Shown piece by piece: positions 11,141-21,705 of a stretch of 64,000 nt of DNA. The first letter of the stretch is position 1. Each line of letters opens with the position of its first letter. The notes under the pieces are model-generated. The model saw nothing but the letters and a program-made list of their open reading frames with translations, did no database searches and was not told where the DNA came from. The position numbers and the translations under genes were made by a program. The DNA is from Hirudinaria manillensis (lineage: Eukaryota > Annelida > Clitellata > Hirudinida > Hirudinidae), in assembly GCA_034509925.1 (NCBI GenBank), contig CM067534.1:3707501-3771500 (forward strand), read 5' to 3'.

Positions 11141-14100
11141 ATGGCCGGGAACGTATTGGAGAGTTATGTCAATGATGTCCAAAACCTTTCTCAGCAAGGT
11201 AAATATCATTTTAATTTTTGTTTTTTAGTTTTGGGTGCCATTAAGAAATTTTTCTATTAACTTACGGAAAAGCTTTCCTACGTCAAATATAAGACTGATT
11301 GGTTACTGCAGGAAATTTTACACAACTTGCTTCCACTGTGAGCAAGAGCATTGAAATGCTTGTCAGAAATGTTTCTCTTTTGGATAACGCCCTTGCAACA
11401 TTTGGTGTACAGGATCATTCTCTTGGAGTGCTCGGAATTTTGTAAGAGTCATGCTTCTTTTTAAGTTTTGTAATATTAAATTACTGTTAATTTGCATTAC
11501 ACTTTACTGAAAGTGGGTAGATTTTATGTTATTTTAAGAGAATATTCTGGCTAAATATGTTTTTGCTGCAAATATTAAAGTGTATGTTGAAGGTTGGCCA
11601 CTAATGTTTCAAGTAATGCATAGAGTTGAATGAACTTTATCAATATAAAAATTAATTTTTCTTAGGCTTGCAAAGTTCTCGTGTCCAATCACTGATTTTG
11701 AATCCTTGTTCACCTGCATGAGCAATTTCATAAATTCTTGCAATTGGGAACAAGTCCGATATGCCACAGATCTTTGTAAGTCAATTTTTTACTCACTTTA
11801 TACTTTATAACATTGTATGTTTACAGAGAGCAATGATTTAATGTTTTGGCAATTATATTTTAATCATTTTAATGTCTGCATTTGTGGTTGGTAAATCATT
11901 TGATGGATTTCAATGGCATTGAATTGTTCATGCAATGTTCAGATGTTTAAAAGTTGATTGTTCTCATTTTCTAGTTGCTGAACTCTGCCACAAATTCACT
12001 GCTGCTGTTCTGGAGAAGAAGCAGGTGAGATTGAATATTAAATAATATTAAAATATATATATTATATTAAATTTTAATTATATTAAAATATAATTATATT
12101 AAAATGTAATGCCTCACTTTTGTTTTGAGTTTCATAACTTTGTTCACTTTTGTTCGTTTTTGTTGTAAATTACTTATTTTTACGTTATGTTTTACTGAGT
12201 TTAAAGCGGTGATTGTTCAAATCCAGGCCATACGAGGGATACAGATTGTTATCAAAGCCATCCAGAAAATCCAGTTGAACCCAACGCAACTCACCTCCCT
12301 CCATGCCGATTTGTGTCAGGTTGATTGCTAATTAATTATTCTGTTTGACCAACTCGTTTAATGTTATTATCATTATTAGTAGTAATAATATTATTGTTGT
12401 TATTATTGGTTGTAATATTAAAATATTAATGATGCCGTTTCCCATATTGGACAATGGAGGCAGTTTATGTGATCGTCAAATCTTATTGCAAATAAGTAAA
12501 TAAAGATGCAAAAATGATATTTCTTAATAAAGAATATGAACATGATGTTATTAATTAATTATTAATTAATTTTTATTTGATGACAGCTGTGCCTCGTTTC
12601 TAAATGCTTGAAGCCAGCATTGCAGTTTCTGGACGTTGATATAATCTCAATCAGCAAGGAGGTCTGTGAATTGTTTATGTCACAAAACATGCCTTACAAT
12701 ATGTAAATTTATATAAAAATATATATATTTATGGCACATTAGAATTTTAAATATGGCTTATTAATTGTGTTATGAAATTTTATTTTTATAATTTTATATT
12801 TATTTATGTTAATATATGTTCATGTTCATATAGAGTTATTATAACCCAAACGTCATTGCTTGGATATATTAATAACAACTGGAACTGATTTTAAACGTCA
12901 AAGTATTTTAATATCAGGGCGGACATTTTGATGTGAAGCACTTCCTCATGTATTATTACTATGGTGGGATGATATATGCTGCCCTCAAGAACTTCAAAAG
13001 AGCTGCATTCTTCTTTGAAATAGTCAGTTTTCAGCACGTTATACTTAATTGGTTAAGTCAATTATAATAATTTATGTAATATGTAAATTCATGATTTTCA
13101 AGGTCCTAACAACACCCAGCATTGTCATCAGTCACATTGTCCTGGAGGCATACAAGAAATATGTTCTCGTTTCTCTCATTGAATACGGAAAGGTTATTAT
13201 TATTATTATTAGAAGAAAAAAACCACACGGACATAGCCCTTTGCAGTTATAATTGGTTAATTAATATATTTAAATTAATGACTTAATATAATTAAATTAG
13301 TAATTGATCTGTGCATCAATAATTGTATTAACTTTTGCCTCCATTCAGTTGTTGAACCTTCCCCGATACGCCTCGCACGTTGTTACGAGATGCACCAAGG
13401 TAATGTTTTAATTTTTATTTATACGCTATTTCAGTTTATTTATAACGCAATTCTGTCATGTCAATTTTGACGCTTGTCAGACCTCATGTCACGCTTATGT
13501 GGATCTCGCACATGCTTTCGTCACTCCTGGTGTGGACCTCAACGCCGTTGTTCTCAAATACACTGATGTCTTCCAAAGGGTCAGTCCAAAGGACTTGTTA
13601 TTGTGAATTAGATTATTATGAAATAGAAGACTAATTTCATGAAAATATTTTATTGATACATTTTGGATTTGTTTAGAATTACTTATGTAATTGTAATTAC
13701 TAATTGTTAATCAGGATCAAAACATGGGCCTGGTGAAGCAGTGCGTAAAAGCAAGTTACAAAAGGAGCATCCAATGCCTCACCAAGGTATAAGCCTACTC
13801 CATTTTAATACCTCTTCAACATAAACATCATGTCTCATTTTAATATTCATTTCGTTTCATTCAGACATTCATAACCTTGTCTTTCAATGACATGGCAAAC
13901 AGAGTTCAACTGTCGAGTGCGGCTGCGGCCGAGAATTACATCCTTAACATGGTAACTTAAATAAATTAGATTCCTTCATTTGCCAATGCTAACGTTTGCG
14001 GTCTTCTCGTTGGGAAAACAGATCGAGGACAAAGAAATTTATGCTACGATCAACCAGAGGGATGGCATGGTCAGTTTCCATGACAACCCCGAAAAGTACA

Positions 14101-15432
14101 ATTCTGCGAAGATGCTGAAGGACCTTACGGAACAGGTAGAAACATGGCCTTTTTTGAGAACTTGCTTAGAAGAGTTCAATAGGCTCATCTTTCTGATGGC
14201 TGACAACATCCCATGCAAATATGCAACAATAATAAATAATATAGTAAAGCAATCTTCCTATATTATTGACGGATATTGATCATTCAAAGCAAATATCATT
14301 TGTTTGGAGAACTCAATATTTCATCATATTGAATAAGTCAAGCTGTTTTCATTGCTATTAAGAATCGTTTCTGTATTTGCAAGCTGTTAAAAATCAATGC
14401 CCAATGCAAGTTTAATTAACATTCACGTGAATGATTTTATTCCATCATTACAGATCAAGAAGTGCATAGATTTGGATCATCAGCTGAAAATGATGGACGA
14501 GGAGATCCTGCTGAGCCCACAATACCTTCAGAAGGTTTGCAAGTTGCAGGAATAAAATTTATCCGCTTTCATATTTCGTTAAGTCGTCAACGCAAAATCT
14601 TTTGTTTGGTCATGTTTTCCTTCCAAAATAAAGGCCGTCGCTTGTAATATTCAGTTACGTTACAGCAGTCATAAATATACTTTTAGAGTTGATTTTCATA
14701 AATTTTGAGTCAGTAATTCTTTTGAAGGTGGGCATTTTGTTTGACATTTTTTTGAGTTTGCAACATTTAAAATTTTTACTATAATTTATAGGAATGTAAA
14801 ACATTTAATAGATAGACTAAAAGTGTAATTTACTCAAGTTGGAGCAATGACCAATTGATTTTATTGAATTCATTGTTTCTCCTGAAATTCCATGAAGGAG
14901 TTGGGTTAATTGTTTTACGAGTGCTTGAGAATTCAATGATGCATGACAACATAAGTTGTTAATTTCTTCATAGTAACTCTTGAGAGAGAGATTTGTTTTG
15001 TTCTCAATTTGAGTTGAAAGTTGCCTCAGTTCGGTGGAGTTTGTCTTTAAAAAGAGGAATTTAATTCTTAAATACCATTTAATCACAAAATTGTGGTTAG
15101 ACTGACAAATAAAAATGAACAAATAAAAAGTATGCTTATCCAAACCAATGCTATGAAGACACCTAGAGGTAGTTTTTGTAACCTTATTGCTGGTCACCCT
15201 GCTCTGGTAAATTTTTGAGAATCTTTTAATACTTGTTCTGTGGTAATTGACTTATTGCTGTTCAAGAATTTTTTTTAAAAAAATATTGCACATGAATATA
15301 TCACGTTGTCATAAATCAAATATCATATACATGTACGTACGACAGGTGTCAGGATTGTGCGAGGAAGATGGCTCTAGTCTTCCAATGGTGAAGATCAGCG
15401 GCTTTTATGATCCTGTCTCCATCAAATCCTGA
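11141..15432 (+). CDS. COPS3: COP9 signalosome complex subunit 3
   Basis: CSN3 is a scaffold subunit of the COP9 signalosome, which removes NEDD8 from cullin-RING ubiquitin ligases in cytosol and nucleus. Fifteen exons: 11141-11198, 11312-11441, 11666-11775, 11975-12024, 12227-12319, 12587-12661, 12918-13022, 13103-13192, 13349-13399, 13481-13579, 13715-13786, 13865-13951, 14022-14135, 14454-14534, 15346-15432. All introns are GT-AG and the frame closes at 433 residues (human CSN3 is 423). It matches CSN3 along its whole length: start [20 protein letters not shown], then [62 protein letters not shown] and, in the PCI domain, [16 protein letters not shown]. Poly(A) signal AATAAA is at 15532. 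The gene converges on KLHDC9 with only 117 bp between stop codons. Confidence 0.96.
14817..15237 (-). CDS. Possible nested antisense gene in COPS3 intron 14
   Basis: Within the 811-bp COPS3 intron 14, the minus strand has two phase-compatible exon candidates: 15237-15183 (ending SRVTSNK before a gt donor) and 15044-14817 (starting [18 protein letters not shown] after tttttaaag, stop TAG at 14819-14817). The C-terminal 75 residues are heptad-like ([21 protein letters not shown]) and look like a coiled coil. No start exon was found and I do not recognise the family, so this could be a chance open frame in the intron. Confidence 0.28.
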
Positions 15433-15549
15433 AGGGAACTTTCGTCTCATTGGACTAAATGTTGCTCTTTTACATTAACATGACACTAAGCACATTTATT
15501 ACTGTCAAGACGATCTAGTTTAATCGAATGAAATAAAAATGCGGGGTTA

Positions 15550-16524
15550 TTATTGCGCAATTGGCACAATCTGATAGAGAGTACACTTCACTGCGTTGTT
15601 TTCACCTCCGTGGACGAGAATTTTGTCTTCATCCTCGCACATGACGTGTCCACTGAGATGGACGGAAGATTCCCCGAGGTAAGTCCAATTTAATGAAGGT
15701 TTGCAGGTGAGCAGGTGGCACTCTGAAAGGGCGTCCTTGTGTCTGCCGTCAAAGGCCCATCCTCCGTGCATGAGGATGGCCGTTCCAGAGTTGCAAATGG
15801 CAGTTGAATGGTATTTCCTGGTAAGGACTTTGAGTGCTTTGTTTGAGCCGACATTTTGCCCTTGGAACGTTGCTTTACAAGATTCGTTTGCAGCTGCTGT
15901 TAAGAAGGCATGGGTTTCCATTAAGTTGTCCCCGCGACCTCCAAGTATGATAAGCCGTGTTCCTATCATGTTGCACGTGTGGCCTGATCGCGATCCCACA
16001 GTTGTTTCCAACTGGGTGTATTTGAACGTGCGCTCAGAAATCCGGCAAGTGAGTAGAAACATGCTGGAGAATCTGCGTTGTGTTTTTAAGAATCCCTCTC
16101 TGCCGATGATTAGCACGTTCCCGTCGACCAGAAGATTCGCCGAATGGGAGCTCAAGCCGCTACCGGTGGGAAAACCCGTGGTTTTGCATTCTAACCACTT
16201 TTTCTCTTTTGTGTCAAAGACATTCACGTCACTCAAACGCGCCTTGCCATTCCAGCCACCGATAAGGACGATATAACGATTTGATAGAGAAACACATGCA
16301 TGGTAGCTGAGCGATGGAGAGTCTTTTGATGTCAGATCTGACCAAATACCAGTCGAGGGAGAGTATTCGTAGAGTCCGTTAAGTGGATCTTTGCTTCCAG
16401 GTAGATTAATACCACCGTGGACGTATAGACATTTATTAATAATACATCCAACGTGGTAGGCTAAGGATGGTCCACCTGGAGAAATTATTTCAAACTTCAC
16501 CGAGTTTTGGCTCTGAACACTCAT
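15550..16524 (-). CDS. KLHDC9: Kelch domain-containing protein 9-like
   Basis: Single-exon reading frame of 324 residues on the minus strand, starting MSVQSQNSVKFEIISPGG. It has repeated kelch blades: double-glycine turns (YVHGGINL, VLIGGWNG, IILGGRG, LMHGGWAF, LVHGGENN) followed by Trp/Tyr positions typical of a beta-propeller. The stretch GREGFLKTQRR closely matches the diagnostic GREG..TQRR segment of vertebrate KLHDC9. Length is close to the family's ~350. The cellular role of KLHDC9 is poorly known; kelch propellers bind proteins. It lacks introns while both neighbours are intron-rich. It is head-to-head with the TXNDC5-like gene (223 bp between start codons) and tail-to-tail with COPS3. 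A minus-strand AATAAA at 15500-15495 could be its poly(A) signal. Confidence 0.85.
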   Translation of the reverse strand: MSVQSQNSVKFEIISPGGPSLAYHVGCIINKCLYVHGGINLPGSKDPLNGLYEYSPSTGIWSDLTSKDSPSLSYHACVSLSNRYIVLIGGWNGKARLSDVNVFDTKEKKWLECKTTGFPTGSGLSSHSANLLVDGNVLIIGREGFLKTQRRFSSMFLLTCRISERTFKYTQLETTVGSRSGHTCNMIGTRLIILGGRGDNLMETHAFLTAAANESCKATFQGQNVGSNKALKVLTRKYHSTAICNSGTAILMHGGWAFDGRHKDALSECHLLTCKPSLNWTYLGESSVHLSGHVMCEDEDKILVHGGENNAVKCTLYQIVPIAQ

Positions 16525-16747
16525 TGTTGGTAAACAATTCGGCCTGGAAACCAGATTAAAGTTAATGCAGAGTTTGTTAATTTTTACTGAAATTTATTTC
16601 TATTATTTATTGGAAACTTGATAAAATTAAATAAAAGATTAAATAAGATGGTACGAAAAGGGGGTGGATCCCTAGGGTCATCCTTAGTGATCCTCAGCAA
16701 CCACTCGTTTATACTTCCTAGACCGAAGTTGATACATTACGAATGCA
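16525..16747. promoter_or_regulatory. Divergent intergenic region KLHDC9 / TXNDC5-like
   Basis: Only 223 bp separate two divergent start codons, so both 5' UTRs and core promoters must lie here or overlap. The sequence is AT-rich at 16560-16640 and more mixed at 16650-16740. No specific factor site was assigned. A shared bidirectional promoter is inferred from spacing alone. Confidence 0.45.
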
Positions 16748-19700
16748 ATGATTGAATCAAAGGCATGTCTAGTTCTCGTCTTAATTTTAAGCTATGTCCA
16801 GCGTGGCTGGTTTCAAGAAACTGATAACTTTATGAGGAACGAATTTACAAATGTGGAGAGGCCCTTAATATACAAATATGACGAATATGATTTTGAAGAA
16901 AATATACTGTCCCATGTTCACTTGATTCTTTTCCATAACTCCAAGTGATTCTTTGAGATTTACAAAAATTGTGAAACTACGTGAAACCAATTACGTTCCA
17001 TTACAGATGTTCCAATTGCAACAATATCGTAGCATTTCTCGAGGAAGTGGCAAGAAGATTTGAAGGGCGCCAAACCGAAAATTCCATAACAGTGGCTTCG
17101 GTAAGGTGATACTTTGATTTCTGCAAAAAAATTTATGTAGCTGAGAAAGCTAAACATTTTTTAAATAACATTTATAGGTTGAATGCGACACCATCGCAAC
17201 ATCACTTTGTCTTGAATTGAAGCTTGACGAATTGCCAACGTAAAGTTTTGTCTGTTGCATGCAATATAAATACATGATTGTACTTGTTGATATTGTAATA
17301 AGATTGTTTATGCAGTTTGGCAGTTTTCAAAAGAGGTATAAATCCCATTGCCAAGTTTACAGGTGACACAATATTGAGCCAAATAAAGCAATTTATCCAC
17401 GAAGAAGGAACATTTCAGGAAAAGCATGAAGTAAGTATAGCTTGTTTCAAGGCGTTGTTTTAAAATGATGTCATTGGAAGCACTGCATCGTTATAATGAT
17501 CATGAGTAATAATCATTCACATTTGTTTGTATTTGTATTCCAATTTATATATTGTATTTGTTTATATTTGTATTCCAATTTATATATTGTATTTTGTAAA
17601 TATATATGTATTTTGCAAATGAACAAAGGACCGCTTGTTAAACCTGATTTTTTTTTTATAATTTAAAGAAAGCTGAAGATACTTTAACTCAAGAAGAAGT
17701 CCTAACATTGGATGATTCTAATTTCGAGGAATCCATTTATAATGGGCGGCATTTTGTTGAGTTTTATGCTCTTTGGTGTGGACACTGTCAAAATTTTGGT
17801 CGAGTCTGGGAAGAGCTTGCCAAATCTTTAAAGACAAATGATTTCATCAGCATATCCAAGGCATTACACTTAATTTGGAATAAAAGCCTTAAATATCCAT
17901 TATAGTTATTTTAGATATTCTTGTAATTTTAGGTGGATTGTGTTGATAATGTGGCTACTTGTAGTGACTACAACATCAACAGATATCCAACTCTTATATA
18001 TTTTAAAGATGGCCAGCAGGTTTGAAAATATTTTTGCTCGTGATAAAAGTTTACTAAAAATAATGGTATTACTGCCATATTTTCATGAAGAATTTGATGC
18101 CAAAAATGTTTAGTTTAATTTCAGTGTCAATTTTTTTTGTTGAGCTATAAAGACCACAAAATTCACCTTAATTAATTTATTAATTTTAGCATTAATAATA
18201 ATTAATTTAGTGTTAGAATGAAATATTTCATATTTTATCATAAATTGTTGTCATCTTGTGTTGCAAAATGTTATTAGGTTGTGAAATATGAAGGGCCAAT
18301 GGAACACTCATCTCTGAAATATTTTGTGGATTCAATGAAACCCCATCACTCATTGGTACTTTGTTCGAAACATTCTTTTGTGTCTGAGTTTTATTTTTTT
18401 CATGTAATTCATACATTTTTCATGTTTTCATGTTTTTTTTTTAATGTTAGCAGTTTTAGTCAGAATTGATATAATAAATTATAAATAAATATAATCTATT
18501 AAATACTTCCCACTGATGTACACTGGTTTGCATTTAACCTTTTATTGCATCCTACTTCAGCAACAGTTAAAGGCCTTAAACTCAGACAATTTCAAGGAGG
18601 AAATATCTCGTGGAGTGGCAATTGTCCGTTTCTATGACAACGAGTGTCCAAATTGCCAGAGCACTGCAGAGGGTTGGCATGACCTTGTTGATGACGTTGT
18701 CACAGGCGAACATAAAATCAACACGTTAGAGGTCAGGATGTAATTAAGAAGTACCAAATTATTTACAATTATTATCCTGCTAAATTATTGCTCTTATTTT
18801 TATTATTACTGCTACCATTATTATAATTATTATTATTATTAATAATAATCATCTTCTGTAAAATTTTCAGATCAATTGCAGAAAGAACAGAGCCACTTGT
18901 TATGATGAGTATGTCTTCACCGTTCCTGCAATTGTTTTCTACAGAGAAGGCAACAGAGTTAGTATTAGTTAGATTTGTAACTGAGTCATTTCTTATTTTA
19001 AAATTCTTCATAGGTGGACATTTTCAGAGGATCTCATTCAAGTGTTCGTGATTTGAGACAGTTTCTTTACCTTTTGAAAGATAAGCAGACATATGCTCCA
19101 CCATCAACTGATTTGGTTGTGAATTTTAATTATTTTAATTATTTTTCAATGAATATTGGTTTTAATGGATGATCCATGAAGATTATATTGCATTGTTATT
19201 ATGAATTGGTCATGAATGATATATATTGTTTTTTTGTTTTGATGGTTGTTTAAAATTACCAGAGTTATGTGACAAAATTACAAATGGATTCTTTCGATCG
19301 AGCAATATCTTCAGAGAAGTTTGTTTTCATCAAATTCTACGTCCCCTGGTGAGGAATGTCGCGAGGGAAACGAAAAAAATTAGTTTTGCTTGGGAACTTA
19401 AATTTATTTGCTGTTGTTGCAGGTGTGAATTTTGCAAATCATTGTCTCCGATTTGGGAACAACTCGGTTTGAAGATGCACCAGAAGAATCAGACCATAAT
19501 AGCCGAAGTGAACTGCTCCGAGCAGGACAGAATATGTCAGGAGAATCAGGTTCTATTTGAATTTGAGCCTAATTTAACTTAATAAACATTTTAATTTAAT
19601 TTTGGCATACTTCCTTGATATAATTGCAAATTGGTATTTAACATAATTTTGTTTTGTAACAATTTAATTTATTAAACATTTATGCAGATTCGCGGTTACC

Positions 19701-19816
19701 CAACCATGCTACTTTTCCGCAATGGTCAAAGGTTGGACATGTACACAGGCGATCACGAAGTCACCTCGCTCCATGATTACGTGTTTAACATGATAAAGGT
19801 CCATGATGAACTTTAA
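16748..19816 (+). CDS. TXNDC5-like ER protein with four thioredoxin domains
   Basis: Thirteen exons: 16748-16944, 17007-17100, 17178-17239, 17316-17430, 17669-17860, 17933-18019, 18278-18355, 18561-18731, 18871-18957, 19014-19115, 19263-19348, 19423-19549, 19688-19816; 508 residues. An N-terminal hydrophobic stretch (ACLVLVLILSYVQ) looks like a signal peptide and the C-terminus is HDEL, an ER-retrieval signal. Four thioredoxin folds follow, with active-site positions CSNC, CGHC, CPNC and CEFC. Only the second has the canonical PDI pair CGHC (ALWCGHCQNF). Domains 2-4 carry the cis-proline neighbourhood (RYPTL, TVPAI, GYPTM). Known TXNDC5 has three domains, all CGHC. A phase-0 intron just before the VxC strand occurs in domains 1, 2 and 3, which points to tandem domain duplication. 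Intron 5 is GC-AG. Oxidoreductase activity is expected from domain 2; other domains may bind substrates. Confidence 0.85.
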
Positions 19817-21705
19817 ACATTTCTTTCTTTCCATTATCGACTGATTATTGGTTTTTTTTTTTAAATTCTTGAGAATTCTTGAGAAAAACGTCTCATAATT
19901 TCTATGCAATACTGGGATACGTTCTGATCACGAGTTGGTTCTGCTTTGATGTCGTATTTTGATAAAGCATTTGTTTTATCTATTTGTTTAAGTCAAATAA
20001 AGCAATTAAATTGATTTTGTTCACTATTGCTTAATGGAGCGTTACGTCTTAAAATAAACAGTTTAAACAGTTAAAGATTCAATCTGCTAGGGGTAGTTCA
20101 TGCAAGCCTCCTATTATCATAAGCCTCTTATTCAGTTTAAAGACTTTTCGTTTCTCGAAAACCTACTTATGGGTCTGTATGTACCCGTTAAGTTAGGGTT
20201 AAATCTTTTTGGAAATATTATCTTTTTGAGAAAATCTGCCTATTTGCAGATATAAATCTAAAATACCCTTAGAGAAGAATTACAGGTGACTGAAATACTG
20301 GTGAAAGTTTGAAAGCGACTTGGCACTTGTCCCATTTCGTCCTCGAATTCCTAGTGAAGGCCGAATCGTATTTGTTCAAACAAATCACTATTAGAATCTT
20401 TGTACTTTACTCATTCATTGTCAATGAGTTTTTTGATGTGCCAAGGAGTATTTCTATACCATTACCAAAAACATTTCCATGCGTTTACTTCTTGGGGCTG
20501 CCATTTAAGATCTGCACAGGAAATAAATGATTCTTTTGTAGTAATGCCATTAATATGTTGATAAGTTATTATAAATCATTATTAGAAATTACACTGAAAG
20601 TGAAACGATTTCTTTGAGTAAAATCAATTTGTAAAATTAGCTGAACAATGGTCAAACGATGTCTTGCTGTCGTCTTGCACTGCTACTGGTCGACCACTGC
20701 AGGTGACAATAACGAGGGCTGTAACCTGTAAGCAGGGCCCCATTCCTTTGTCTCAATTGCGTTATGTGGGCGCGTCTGATCTGCACGGACACTCTTTTTT
20801 TGTGCTCTGGAATCAAATCGTCGGCGAAATTGTTTGGCCTATTAGTACTCGCGGAACTCTTGCCATTGCGTTCGAGTCGTGATGAAAACGTTTCTGAGGT
20901 ACACGAAGAATTTAAGCGAATAAGATGTGTCTGTCGTGATATCAGCAGAACAATGCGAGGAGCAGATAAATGTATGCCTGTTCTACTAAGGGAGCTTTTC
21001 ATCTATTAAGTCACCTGCCCGCTTTCGACGAATAAGGCTCTTCAAAATTAAGCCTGATATTTGCTCTCGTAGGAAGAAATTTCAATTTGAGGGTCGTCAC
21101 AAGATCGCAAGATTCATTCATGCTGAACCGTTATGCCTCAGACGAATGACCTCATGAAAACATCCCAGAATATTCGAGAATTGAGAAGCGAGAAAGGTTA
21201 GGTTTTCTCCTTATTTCCACGTTATCGAGGCCTGGCGGTTGTTATTGAACCGAGAGAAAATGAAATTCCGGTTTAACCTTGATACAAATCAAGCTAATTA
21301 GGAATTACAATAAACAAAAGCACGTGTTAAGATCACATTAGGTCGACCGTTCTATGCATGGATGACTCCAAGATGATCACTCAAGCGGGAAATGCATGCT
21401 TGGTTGACCATCCGATCATCGGCAAACATTATAATCGATGGAAAGAACCACTATTTAAGATTTTTCGAATTGCTTCGACAAGTTAAGAAGATTCGATTCG
21501 TGCCAAAAATTCATGGCGCTCGATGGAATTTTAGCCGAATGTGTAACATAAATACCGTTTTCTGTTTGTAAATTAAGAGGATTCTTAATCGATTTACAAA
21601 ATCTTGGTCATTTCTCCAATTGTCACCCATAGCAAAATGTCTACTCTTTTAAGAAATCCTCACTCACTCAAGTTGTAAACTTCACTCGTTTTGTTGGCAC
21701 GGTAG
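19817..21705. other. Intergenic region, probable Pax 5' exon and regulatory DNA
   Basis: Overlapping open frames at 20652-21009 on both strands lie in a more GC-balanced patch but show no recognisable domain. The first coding exon of the Pax gene (start codon and a few residues before the paired domain) should lie here. I could not identify it with confidence. Confidence 0.4.

Noticed and set aside
20652..21009. Overlapping open frames on both strands upstream of Pax
   Set aside because: No domain, no splice context, and both strands are equally open. Could be 5' regulatory sequence.
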